64,000 nt of DNA from Clavaria fumosa (taxonomy: Eukaryota; Basidiomycota; Agaricomycetes; Agaricales; Clavariaceae), in the NCBI GenBank assembly GCA_951802425.1, contig OX637795.1:4506501-4570500 (forward strand). Reading direction: 5' to 3'. This document shows positions 47,300 through 57,540 of the stretch, piece by piece. The first letter of the stretch is position 1; each line of letters starts with the position of its first letter. The position numbers and the translations under genes are program-made. The notes beneath the pieces are model-generated. The model searched no databases. It worked only from the letters and a program-made list of their open reading frames with translations, and was not told the origin of the DNA.

Positions 47300-48280
47300 C
47301 AGCCTAGATATATAATGCGTTGCATAATGTGTGCATACCCTGCACCACAAGGCGCTCTCCATCTTTTCCACTTGCCATTTAACAGCAAGCATGACCCCAT
47401 CACCTGTAAGTCCTATTCACCCACTGACAGTATGAGATTGACTGACCAAACTTCACCCTTAGCCTGCAGCTGTAAATGCCAAGAGAACAAGGGCAAAGGC
47501 CAGAATCGTAAGTTAATTTCCATCTGTTCTTGCAATGCACTTTTTGATACCTGAATATACTGTAAGAACCCTAGGGGTCCAGCAAAGGCTACGAAGCATA
47601 TCAAGGCAATCAACAAGGCCAAAAGTGCTGCTAAGGCAGCCAAAGCAAAAGCCTGCAACAAGGGAGCTCTCAAGCAATGCCACTTCAAGATACTGCTTGA
47701 GTCCAGCACTCAAATCTCTGTTGCTGATGGATCTGTCAGCATGACATGCAACGCCAATGGCTGCAATGAAGGTGAATGCTGATTCATTCAAGATGATCCT
47801 TGACTTACTCTTGTTTAAGAGAAAAAAGATATCATGCCTGGTCAAGTAGTCCTCTTATATGGTCAACCAGGTGTCAACATCAGGGTGAGTGTCCTATTTA
47901 TCCAACTTAGTCCATAGTCTATCTAATATACTGACTATAGAATAAAACTTCTGTGAGCTGGCAACACTTCCACTGGGGTTGCACCTCAGTCAACCAGCGT
48001 GCACGTTTCCATGGACCATGTGGACACCAACTCAATGGCATCACATCTCTCCCACCTGTCATCTGGGAGCAGTGCAAAAAGGACATTGCAGAGGCTGCCC
48101 TAAAGTCCACCAAACCTCAAGAGGACACTGATAGAGCAGTGGGCAAATTAGTGCGCAATCGTAGGCGCAGGGCTGTGAAGCAAGCAGCTAAATCAGAAGA
48201 AAAGAAGAGGTCTGAAAAAGGAGGCAAGGGGGATTCTTGCACTTTTGAGAGTGTCCTTGCTGGGGCAATCAATTCTTGAA
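47300..48280 (+). CDS. spliced gene of unknown function, Cys/His- and Lys-rich
   Basis: Probable exons, judged by GT-AG introns of about 45-65 bp, include one before 47505 (ACSCKCQENKGKG), 47577-47771 (KHIKAINKAKSAAKAAKAKA, ending CNANGCNEG), about 47820-47883 (MPGQVVLLYGQPGVNI), and 47942-48280. The last exon encodes SWQHFHWGCTSVNQRARFHG and HGPCGHQLNGITSLP, and ends in a Lys/Arg-rich tail with a stop at 48278-48280. Exact 5' exons are uncertain. The ordered Cys/His residues suggest metal binding. I do not recognise the family. It may belong to a mobile element, given its neighbours. Confidence 0.4.
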
Positions 48281-49558
48281 TTCTTAGTAATGCTTTCCAC
48301 CTATCCAATTTTCATCTCATCTGGCATTTCAACATACCAGATATATCTTTGTAGATACCATCTCAACATGGCTGCCTTCTGCACTGTTTATAATAATGTT
48401 ACAACTCTGAGAAACAGTGTCAAGTGTGAAGGCTTAGGCAACTGGGGCAATAGTAAGAAGCTTTGACTACAAATTGCTGGTATACTAGATCTGGACTGAA
48501 TGACAATATCAACTGTCTCCACCAGAGTGTCAATAATAACCAGCAGAGTCCTAGACTCTCTGGCTCATGATGCTGCTTACACACAGGCCACCATTCACAA
48601 GCTCACTGGCCTCAAATCTGGGTGTGCAGAGCCATTCCAAATTGGCTATCACAGCTGACATTGGTCATTATGGAGTTGGTGTGAGTTTTAGGTGACACCT
48701 CAAGACACTGAGGCAATGCCTGCAGTTGTCCAGTGCACAGCTTTGGGGATCTGAAAAAACACTTCTCTGCACTGGTTGGGTCTCATAATCTATCAGCAGA
48801 TGCAGCTCACTGTCTATGACATGAATGTAGGATGACAAAGGGAAAATTTCTAGCTACTGACTAATCAACTATGTCTGCACAGCCACTAGTCATCAAGCTT
48901 GCTTGTAGTACTTTCATCACACTTGCATTGACAAGATGGACAAGGACACATTTGCATTTGGAGTAGAAGTCATAGCTGATCAAGAAATGTACATCTCTAT
49001 AATATGCTTGCAAAGTCCATATGCTAAGGAGAGTGATGGTGATCAAGCTGGGATCTTATGTAATCCTCATTCCTTTTTAGTCATGCCACTAGATGCTGCC
49101 ACATACTGCAAGGTGTGATAAATTGACTGGATAAATGAGTTGTGTGGCACCGCAGGAGGAGGCCTACTCCTTTATGCTGGAGTGTCACTCATGTTCTGTC
49201 TCTAGCACCACCATAGAGCATTTATCACCACACTACCCTCATGAATGAATCCATGATGGACAGATTACTGTCTTTTTCAGGAAACCTTATAAATCATAAA
49301 ACACATGATTATTCTGCAGTCAGATGTCAGCACTGCAATATCTCAACAACAACTGAAGCTAATAGCATACAAATTAGTGGAAAATAATCGCACAAACCAG
49401 CACTATCCTGAAAAGTTAGAGCGACATGGAAATTTGAACCTGCATGTCACACATCAACCATGATGTCTATCATGCATTTAGCTCTCATTCATCAACCACG
49501 ACATCCTGCAGATGGTCGCAGGTAGCTCGTTGTCCCCCAAGATCCACTGGATAGTAGT
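48281..49558. other. no convincing gene
   Basis: The frames here are short and interrupted. Part of it (near 48740-48830, LKKHFSALVGSHNLS) reads like decayed coding sequence but cannot be assigned. A B box-like GGTTCAAATTTCC on the minus strand near 49428-49440 hints at another SINE head. Confidence 0.35.
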
Positions 49559-50714
49559 TTGACTGTCAGCAATCCTTACCTGGGAACAGATCTCAAGTTC
49601 TCAACATACACTGGGATCCCAATTGCTGCCATTCACAATATCCTCAATTACTTTGAGAAGCACTGGACAATCAGAGCAGGTGAGGATGGCAAAGAGAAGG
49701 AGAGGAAGAAATCACAAAGACAGCTGAGAGATGTCGATGTCCAGGTGTGTTACTGCAATTATCATTTTCATTCTATGGTAACCTGAATGCTAGTATCTTT
49801 TGGATCATGTCAAACATTACCCTGATTTATACCTTGACAAGCTGCAAGAGCTGCTGGCCAGAGACTGTGGAGCTGCTGCTTCTATAGCAACAGTTTGGAG
49901 GAAGCTGAAACTGGCTGGACTCACGAAAAAGAAGGTATGCAGCCTATTTCTGTTGATCCAAACTTATTTTTCTAAAATTCTCAATACCAGCTCACCTGTG
50001 TTGCAGCAGAACAATCTGAAGAAAAGCGGCTCAATTACCTTTCAAAAATTGGTGAATATGACCCAGAGCAGCTTGTTTTTAATGATGAGAGTTCCATTGA
50101 CTGTTGCACTTCTTACTGCATATAAGCATGGGCTTCTCATGGGATGCAAGCGAAACGCAAGGCTTATTTTGTACGTGGAAAGTGGTAAGTTGTCATATTA
50201 TAATAGATTTAGCAGCTTATGATGTTTTACTTAAAGTTTTTCTGTCCTCCCAGTGCTCTCTTTGACCAGAATTATACATTGCGACATTGTCGAAGGCTCC
50301 TACTGCACTACAACCATTTACAACTTCATCAACACTCTCTTGGACTCCACGCAGCCTTTCCTGGCTCCCAACTCTGTCATTGTTATGGATAATTGCTGGA
50401 TCCACAAGCATCCGGAGATCCAGCAGCTAATTTGTCAATGGTATGTCTATTTTTCAATTCTACATTATAATTTGCTAATGTTCCATCGTAGGGGCATGCA
50501 TTGCATATTTTTGCCTCCCTATTCTCCTGACCTCAACCCTATTGAGCTCACCTTCTTTTTCATGAAATATAATCACTGTCATGTTGGTCACTATGTTCAA
50601 ATGGCAATGACAGAGATGGGTGATGCTGAGTCCCATAAAGTCATCCTTGAGGCTCTTCTTGCAGCAACCCCAGAGCATGCTTTTGGCTGGTACAAGCATT
50701 GTGGTTACATCTAG
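49559..50714 (+). pseudogene. Tc1/mariner-type DDE transposase, decayed
   Basis: Five exon pieces join through short introns. They are about 49559-49744 (N-terminal helices, FSTYTGIPIAAIHNILNYFE), 49794-49934 (helix-turn-helix, ELLARDCGAAASIATVWRKL), 49990-50183, 50233-50441 and 50492-50714. Catalytic motifs are LVFNDESSID (first Asp), VIVMDNCWIH (second Asp) and FLPPYSPDLNPIE (Glu). The third exon has a stop inside a stretch reading CCTSYCI-stop-AW, where related transposases usually have Arg residues, consistent with CpG decay. Terminal inverted repeats were not found. The expected activity is cut-and-paste transposition at TA sites. Confidence 0.75.
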
Positions 50715-50820
50715 TTCCTGTTTGTTCATTTTTTCAATGTCTCATACTGCACATGTTGTAAATAAAAGTTTTTGAATGGATGTACACCTACCCCCCCCTC
50801 CATCTTGAATCCAGCACCAT

Positions 50821-50886
50821 GGTAAAGCAAAGCAAGGTGAAAGTAGCAGCCAAACTCACTCCTGGATGATGCAAATGGTGCAAGAT
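50821..50886 (+). pseudogene. Zn2Cys6-type coding remnant, 5' piece (split by hAT G)
   Basis: The frame ends at the hAT insertion. Joined to 62313 onward with one copy of the 8-bp duplication, it gives cysteines spaced C-X2-C-X6-C-X8-C-X2-C-X6-C, the fungal Zn2Cys6 cluster pattern. A TGA directly before the first Cys (PG-stop-C) interrupts the frame. The 3' piece is at 62305-62560. Confidence 0.5.
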
Positions 50887-51255
50887 TTGTGATGGGGAAG
50901 GCTGGGCTTGAAGCTTGAAGCCCTGAGCCTGCCTGGCCCAGCCCTGGGGAGGGCTTGAGAGGGCCCAGGGCTGGGCTTCAGAGTACTAGAAGCCTGAGCC
51001 TTGGGCCTGAACCTGGGCTTTCAGCTAGTATTCAGCCCAAGGGCCAAGACCATTTAGATAAGGCCCTGATGTACCTCAAAATGCATAATGTACAAGTGCA
51101 ATCAACTGCAAAGCCTAAAGCCAAACATGTGCTTGTTGTGAGCCAATTGCTCAGCCACAGCAAGGTCTGTCTGCAGACTCAGACTGTTACTCCACTGTGG
51201 ATGTACCTGAACACTCAGCTGTTTCAAATGATAACCCTAGACACTGCTTCGAGAG

Positions 51256-51480
51256 TGTAAGGCTATAGGCCTTTTCTATTCTTTTATTACATAATATACA
51301 TACTATAATAGTCTACTAGCATAGCCGCTTAGGCCATGCTTACATCAGCGGCCCCTAGAGGGCCGCTCGCCTATATATATCGCGTCGCGACTGTACAGAG
51401 AGGGTAGATCCCTCTACATAGAACTACCATACTCAATATACAGTAGAGTCCGGTTCTTTTGAGGGATAGAAAGTATTACA
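51256..51480 (+). repeat. 5' LTR of chromovirus F
   Basis: 225 bp, TGTAAGGCTATAGG...AAGTATTACA, with a TATATATAT box near 51374-51381. Confidence 0.97.
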
Positions 51481-51754
51481 ACTTTTTTGAACCTTCAACA
51501 CAACGAGTGTGGCTAGAAATGGGTTACACCTGTATAGCCGCGCAGAAGAAGCACAACAGGAAGGGAGGAGAAACTCCTCCCTTGGTAGGACCTCTGCGCG
51601 ACACAGGCATCGTGCAGCCAGAGGGAATAGGACCTCTGTCGAGCCCAGCGGTGAACCCCCGCTAAGGGCTGACGTGGCGTCACCAGCCCCTGACGACGGC
51701 GTTAGGTCCGAAACGCCGTCGACACGTGGCAATCGCCACGAGGAGGGCGCCACA

Positions 51755-54172
51755 ATGCGCCAAGTCACTGGTGAAGCGCCATCGTTCGAGAAGGCCGGAC
51801 CTTCAAAAGGAAAGGGCAGAGAGCCCTTAGAAACCCGCGAGAGGTGGCCGCAAGAGCAGTCAAGCTCGCGGGCTCCCTCCAATAGTGGACATGAGCCCAC
51901 AGCGATAGCGCGAGCTAACGCTGTAGCCGAGAGACTCTCAGACATTCAGGCGGAACTTTCCCGCCAGGATGAAGAGTTTGAGGCTCTTGTAAGGGCAATG
52001 AAAAATCGCCAAGCCACTATTCGGCAACGGCTAAGCAAGGAGGCTACCCACGTCAGGCAGGTGCTGGACTCGCTAGATGAGCAGGGAACCGCGCTAGCGG
52101 CTCCCTTACGGCGGCAATGCCGTGATTCGGTGGAACCCGAAGCGGGGCCTGCCCCGCCGAGTCAGGCGCCAGCTGACCACGAGGAAGGGTGGCGAAGGGA
52201 GAACCGCACGGACGGTTCTCGAACCCCTGGCGAACCAGGAATGGAGGGTGGCAGCCCTCGAGAAATAGCGGGGCCAGAGCCACGGCTTATGCCGCGCTAC
52301 CCACAGCTGGGTCAGCGAGAGCCAACGGGCCGGATGGGTCCGTTTGGATGGATGGAACCGCCCCAGAAGGAGTGGGAGATTACTCGGGAGGTGTCCCCGA
52401 GTTCTACAAACTACCAGAGCGATGTATTACATCGCTACCTTGTGATGATATGAGATAAAACCTTGCTATTGCCTGAGGCAATAGCTGAGATTAGGGGGAT
52501 TAAGATTGACCCCCCTGAGCTTTATGACGAACGAGACGACCTCATCGTCTGGGAAAGGTGGCTCGATGGCCTCCTTAATTACTTCTACTTCTATAGAGTA
52601 GTCGGCCCGCAGTTGGAGCACCAACGCGTTATGCTAGCGGGGTCACGCTTAAGCGGAATAGCCGCTACTTGGTATACCCAAGAAGTAACGGGTCTATCCC
52701 GTGCTCCTCGAAGGTGGACCTTCGAGGAGTTGATAACCGCTATGTTTAAGCAGTTCCTGACTGAGGTAACAGCACAGAAGGCAGTGGATGCCTTCTATCA
52801 GGTGAAGTTTACAAAGGCAAAGGGCGCCTTGGGCTTCTGGAACGAATTGGCCCAGGTGGCGGAGAGAATGCTCACCCCGCCTGACGCCGGTACGATGAAA
52901 AGGCAGTTCCTTAACAGACTGCCTAACGAGATGGTGGAGGCCATCTTCAAAACTCACGCGATTAGCATCGAGTTATCCTCGGTTGAGGATATTATCGACG
53001 CTAGTCGCCAAGTGGAAGCGACCCTCCACTACCTCCAGCAGTGGAGTGCAGTGCCTTCGGTAGGGAACCAGGCAGGTCCCAAAGGAAACCCGCCTACAGG
53101 CAGAGTGCCTGTGGGGCAGAGGTTTGTGAGACTGCGGCCGTATCGGCCGCACACAGACTGTAGGCCAGGGGAACCTGTTCCCCTGCGGATTGACTGCGCG
53201 CGAGACGAGCGCGTGCAAACCGGAGGAAGCAAACCCCGGCTAGAACCGCCTAAGGCGGTGCCCAAGATTGGGGTACGAGGCGGAGAGGAGCGGAAAGCTC
53301 CTCTAACATGCTATATGTGCGGGAAAGCAGGGCACTACGCGAATGTGTGCCCTCAGTCACAGCGAAAGCCAGAGGCTGTGAGGGGAAATGTAAGGAACTA
53401 CGCCTTACAAGAGGAGCCGGGCGAGTTGGAGCCTGAGGAACTGCCGGAAACACTGGCGGTTGAAAGCGAGGAGCCGGAGGGTGAAGCCCTACCGGAGGAA
53501 GTCGCGGGAGACGACTACGCTGGTTGCGGGGACCAGTACGATTCGGACGAGCTCGAGGAGGAGGTGGAAAGCGACCAGGTCGCTGGAATCCGGGAATTAG
53601 AAGAGGACGAAGTCCTCTACACGACAGAAGTACGCGTCGGCCATGTTGACAACAGGCCGTTTCGGGCGCACGTCTGGAAGGAGCGGACGGGATCGCGCCC
53701 GGTAGTGACAAAGGAGGCTAGGCAATGCCTCGCGGCCTACATCACTGTGAACAGTGTAAAAGCGTATACGCTTTTTGATTCTGGAAGTACCCCAGACTTG
53801 ATGAGCCTGGACTTTGCCCGGGTGACGAAGGTACCAACCTTCCAACTGGATAATCCAGTTCCTATCCAACTCGGCTGTATCGGCAGCCGATCGACAATCA
53901 CACGCGGATGCCGTGTAGCGGTGGATTTGGGAGGAATACTGGTGGAGGACCAGTATTTTGATATAGTGAACATCGACTGCTATGATATCATAGTCGGAAC
54001 GGCGTTCATGTATGACCGCCGTGTGATACTGGATGTGCACCGACGTGCAATCCAGATTGGCGAAGGGAAGGGAAAAACCCTTCAGGCGATGTCGCCCAGT
54101 GAGGAGACGGAAGCATTACGCGTCCGTATATCGGCTAAGAATGCGCCGAGGAAGGGAGCTCGAAAGAGCTGA
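51755..54172 (+). CDS. chromovirus F Gag and protease region
   Basis: The first in-frame ATG is 51755, and the frame is open from about 51509. The N-terminal part has a coiled-coil segment (ERLSDIQAELSRQDEEFEAL). A TGA at 52451-52453 interrupts it. The same frame then continues with the Gag core (LIVWERWLDGLLNYFYFYRV, then LSGIAATWYTQEVTG, then FEELITAMFKQFL), a CCHC knuckle CYMCGKAGHYANVC (53309-53350), an acidic linker and an aspartic protease (YTLFDSGSTPDLMSL near 53764-53810; YDIIVGTAFMYD). It ends at TGA 54170-54172. Both stops could be CGA decay; the second sits in a TGA CTA context. Confidence 0.85.
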
Positions 54173-54220
54173 CTACACTCGGGCCCCCAGGATGCAGGTG
54201 AGCCCTGGAAGGGGGGAGAG
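54170..54220 (+). promoter_or_regulatory. possible stop-codon readthrough site
   Basis: UGA is followed directly by CUA CAC, the known leaky context UGA-CUA. About 15 nt downstream, cccccagg...cctggaaggggg can pair as a GC-rich hairpin. Gag-pro and pol share the frame across this stop. The alternative is simple CGA to TGA decay, which is common elsewhere in this window. Confidence 0.35.
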
Positions 54221-57200
54221 GCTAACGCCTCTGTAAAGATAGACGACGCCTACCTCGAAGGCAGGCGTGAGTACTGGTTTAACCAGTATGCTGAGCTCTT
54301 TGGGGGAGTTCCCCCCAGACCGCTGCCGTTTCGGGCGGTGAACCACCGCATACCCTTAATAGATGAAAAGCAAGTCTATAATTATTACCTGCCTCGGTGT
54401 GCTGAGGCATTTAAGGAACAATTCCTTGAGAAAGTGAACCGTTATATTACTAACGGTTGGTGGGAAGCAGGAGCGGCATCGCAAGCAGCTCCTATGTTAT
54501 GCATACCAAAAAGCAGCCAGAACCCGCTGCTACGGACAGTCGTGGACTGTCGGAAACGGAATGCGAACACAGTACGGGATATTACCCTGTTGCCTGATCA
54601 GGATCAGATCAGGCAGGACGTGGCTAGAGCCGCGTATATGTCAAAGATTGACCTATCGGATGCGTACGAGCAAGTACACGTAGAGCCTGAGGACGTGTGG
54701 AAGACGGCGTTTGCGACCGTCTTGGGCACCATGTTCTCACAGGTGATGCAGATAGGGGATTGTAATGCTCCTGCTACCTTCCAGCGCCTGATGACGCATA
54801 TATTTCGTCATCAATTGGGAAAGTACGTGCACGTGTACTTAGACGATGTATTCGTCTTCTCCAAGACCCTGGAGGACCATGAGTGGCACTTAAAGACGGT
54901 CTTTGAGACCCTCAAAGGCGCGAGCCTTTTCTTGAGCAAGAAGAAGTGCTCGTTATACACGAAGAGCATAGATTGCTTAGGGCATATTATAGATGCCCGA
55001 GGAATCCACGTCACAGTGGATAAAATGGATAAAATCTGTAACTGGAAAATGCCGACAAGCGTTAACGAGGTGCAGAGGTTCCTCGGATTAGTACAGTACA
55101 TCGGACAGTTCATGCCTGATCTGTCCACTTACACTGGCCCTTTGGCTAGTCTGTGTAGTGAAACGCGAACGTTTCACTGGAGACCACTCCATGACAAGTG
55201 CATGGAGATGATTAAGGCATTGGCGTGTAAAACGCCAATATTACGCCCGGTAGACGCAGCAGTACAGGAGCCAATCTGGCTCGTGTGCGACGCGTCAGTG
55301 TCGGGCGTAGGGGCCATGTATGGCCAGGGAAAGACATGGGAAACCTGCCGTCCGGTGGGGTTTATGTCTAAAAGGTTTAGCCCGGCCCAGCTTAGTTACA
55401 AAACCTGGGACTGGGAGGCCTTAGCGATTGTTGAATCGCTACAGAAATGGGAGGATAAACTCCTCGGTAGACAAATCAACGTGGTCACAGACCACGAAGC
55501 GCTGGGGTTCTTTAAGAACCAAACGCGCTTGTCTGGCCGGCAGGCCAGGTGGATGGAATATATGGAGAGGTTTAACTACTCCATCACCTACATTAAAGGC
55601 GAGAGCAACAAAGTTGCGGATGGCCTTTCGCGTTACCATATGAGTGACGCGACGGATGAGATTCATCTGGATCACGAGTACGTAAAGGCGGACATTTGCC
55701 TTGACCCTGAAGGGGACAAGTTGCCCCGCGGACACCTGGAGGAGGTGCGCGCACTACGAGTACGCGCACCTGCCGTGGACCAGGAGACCGAGCAGGAGCA
55801 ACCGCCGCCTATGCCCCAAGCAGACGGGGATGTGAGGGACGAGACGCTCATGCCCTTAAGGCCCCGCGTGGAAGGGGGGGATAGCAGGATGCTGCAAAGC
55901 ATCTGTGACGGCTATGAACAGGATCACCTGTTCAAAATAATTTTGGAGAAACCGGGAAACTACACCGGTTTTAAGATCAGGGATGACCTGATCTTCGCTG
56001 AGAATAAAAAGGGAGACGAGGTGCTCTGTGTGCCTCGTACCCTTCATGAAGGGAAAAGCATCCCTGGGAGAATAATCCAGGAAGCCCATGCGGTCCTAAG
56101 ACACATGGGGTCACAGATAACGATGGATTACGTCCGCCGTTACTACTGGTGGCCATCGGTGTCTAAAGACATCAATAAGTTTTGCTCGTCATGCGGCGTA
56201 TGCCAGACGAGCAAGACTTCCCCTCAGAAGCCACAGGGGCTTCTACACACCCTTCCGATCCCCAGGCGGCCCTGGGAATCAATAGGAATGGACTTCGTAG
56301 GTCCATTTCCTATGTCGAAAGAGGTGGACTACCTCTGGGTGGTGATCTGCCGCCTCACTTCACTGGTACACCTAGTACCAGTTACCGTTTCGGTAACGGC
56401 AGCAGAGCTAGCCTGGCTCTTCCTAACCCATGTAGTGAGACTGCATGGGTTGCCAGGATCGATTGTGTCTGATCATGATCCGAGATTTACGTCTGCCTTT
56501 TGGCAGGAAACACACCAACTACTCAGTGTCAAGCTGCGGATGTCCACAGCTTTCCATCCACAGACGGATGGAGCGACAGAACGGTCGATCCGATCCGTGT
56601 CTCAGATCCTCCGATCGGTGGTCCAACCGGACCAGACAGACTGGGCAGAGCGAATCCCAATGGTCGAATTCACCATTAACACATCAATAAGCGCGTCGAC
56701 GGGGTTTGCCCCGTTTGAGCTCACCTATGGGTACATGCCCCAGATGATGGCAGAGTTGCCAGAAGACCTCCAGGTGGTGCCCAGAGGGGTACGGATGTTC
56801 GCGGAGAAAGCCACGCTCAACCTTGCAATGGTGCACGACGCGATTATAGAAAGTTGCATCCACCAAACGTTTTACGCTAACCAGCATAGACAGGCAGAGC
56901 ACCCGTTTAGAGAGGGAGAATTAGTCTACCTCTCAATGGAGAACTTGAATCTCCCTAAAAAACGAGCTAGAAAGCTCATGCCGAAGTTTATTGGGCCATA
57001 CCCAATATGGTCATGTAGACCGGAATCGTCTACATACGAGCTGGAGCTCCCCGACTCGCTAAAGTCGAGGAGAATCCACCCGACGTTCCATGTCAGCCGG
57101 TTGCAGCGACATGAACCAAACGACGACGCGTTGTTTCCGCATCGTGAAGTGAAAGTCTTTTATGACTTTGGTGTGGATCCAAAGGAGGAATGGCTAGTAG

Positions 57201-57406
57201 ACGCCATTATTGGCCATAGGTGGAAAGGCCGCCACCTGGAATGCGAGGTTCGATGGAACCTCAGGGATACGACCTGGGAGCCATACATGGGGGTCAAAGA
57301 GCTGGCTGCTCTAGACCATTACCTTGAACTACAAGGTGTAGACTCATGGAGGGCGCTACCTAGACGCCCTCGAGCAGAGCGCGGACAGAGTGCCCACGCG
57401 GAGTAG
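54173..57406 (+). CDS. chromovirus F Pol: reverse transcriptase, RNase H, integrase, chromodomain
   Basis: The region is in frame with gag-pro and open from 54173; the first ATG after the stop is inside RT-leading sequence near 54340. RT: RTVVDCRKRN, then SKIDLSDAYEQV, then YLDDVFVFS (catalytic YLDD 54836-54847). RNase H: WLVCDASVSG, then WEALAIVESLQ, then VVTDHEALGF, then DGLSRYH. Integrase: zinc domain with H/H (EAHAVLRHMG) and CSSCGVCQ, then MDFVGPFP, then IVSDHDPRFTS, then HPQTDGATERS (DDE). C-terminal GPF-like linker and chromodomain (CEVRWNLRDTTWEPY, about 57238-57285). All catalytic residues are present. Expression as a fusion would require passing the TGA at 54170. Confidence 0.93.
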   Translation, partial: LHSGPQDAGEPWKGGEANASVKIDDAYLEGRREYWFNQYAELFGGVPPRPLPFRAVNHRIPLIDEKQVYNYYLPRCAEAFKEQFLEKVNRYITNGWWEAGAASQAAPMLCIPKSSQNPLLRTVVDCRKRNANTVRDITLLPDQDQIRQDVARAAYMSKIDLSDAYEQVHVEPEDVWKTAFATVLGTMFSQVMQIGDCNAPATFQRLMTHIFRHQLGKYVHVYLDDVFVFSKTLEDHEWHLKTVFETLKGASLFLSKKKCSLYTKSIDCLGHIIDARGIHVTVDKMDKICNWKMPTSVNEVQRFLGLVQYIGQFMPDLSTYTGPLASLCSETRTFHWRPLHDKCMEMIKALACKTPILRPVDAAVQEPIWLVCDASVSGVGAMYGQGKTWETCRPVGFMSKRFSPAQLSYKTWDWEALAIVESLQKWEDKLLGRQINVVTDHEALGFFKNQTRLSGRQARWMEYMERFNYSITYIKGESNKVADGLSRYHMSDATDEIHLDHEYVKADICLDPEGDKLPRGHLEEVRALRVRAPAVDQETEQEQPPPMPQADGDVRDETLMPLRPRVEGGDSRMLQSICDGYEQDHLFKIILEKPGNYTGFKIRDDLIFAENKKGDEVLCVPRTLHEGKSIPGRIIQEAHAVLRHMGSQITMDYVRRYYWWPSVSKDINKFCSSCGVCQTSKTSPQKPQGLLHTLPIPRRPWESIGMDFVGPFPMSKEVDYLWVVICRLTSLVHLVPVTVSVTAAELAWLFLTHVVRLHGLPGSIVSDHDPRFTSAFWQETHQLLSVKLRMSTAFHPQTDGATERSIRSVSQILRSVVQPDQTDWAERIPMVEFTINTSISASTGFAPFELTYGYMPQMMAELPEDLQVVPRGVRMFAEKATLNLAMVHDAIIESCIHQTFYANQHRQAEHPFREGELVYLSMENLNLPKKRARKLMPKFIGPYPIWSCRPESSTYELELPDSLKSRRIHPTFHVSRLQRHEPNDDALFPHREVKVFYDFGVDPKEEWLVDAIIGHRWKGRHLECEVRWNLRDTTWEPYMGVKELAALDHYLELQGVDSWRALPRRPRAERGQSAHAE

Positions 57407-57540
57407 TAAACGCGATCGAGCCAGACCGCTGGGTCGTTAGCCACAGTGACTAAGTCATGTGGTGGCTCCACCGTAAGGTACAAAACCTTAAGAGGGCCCG
57501 CCCTCTTTTTCTCTTTTTTCCTCATCAGCCATTTGTTACA

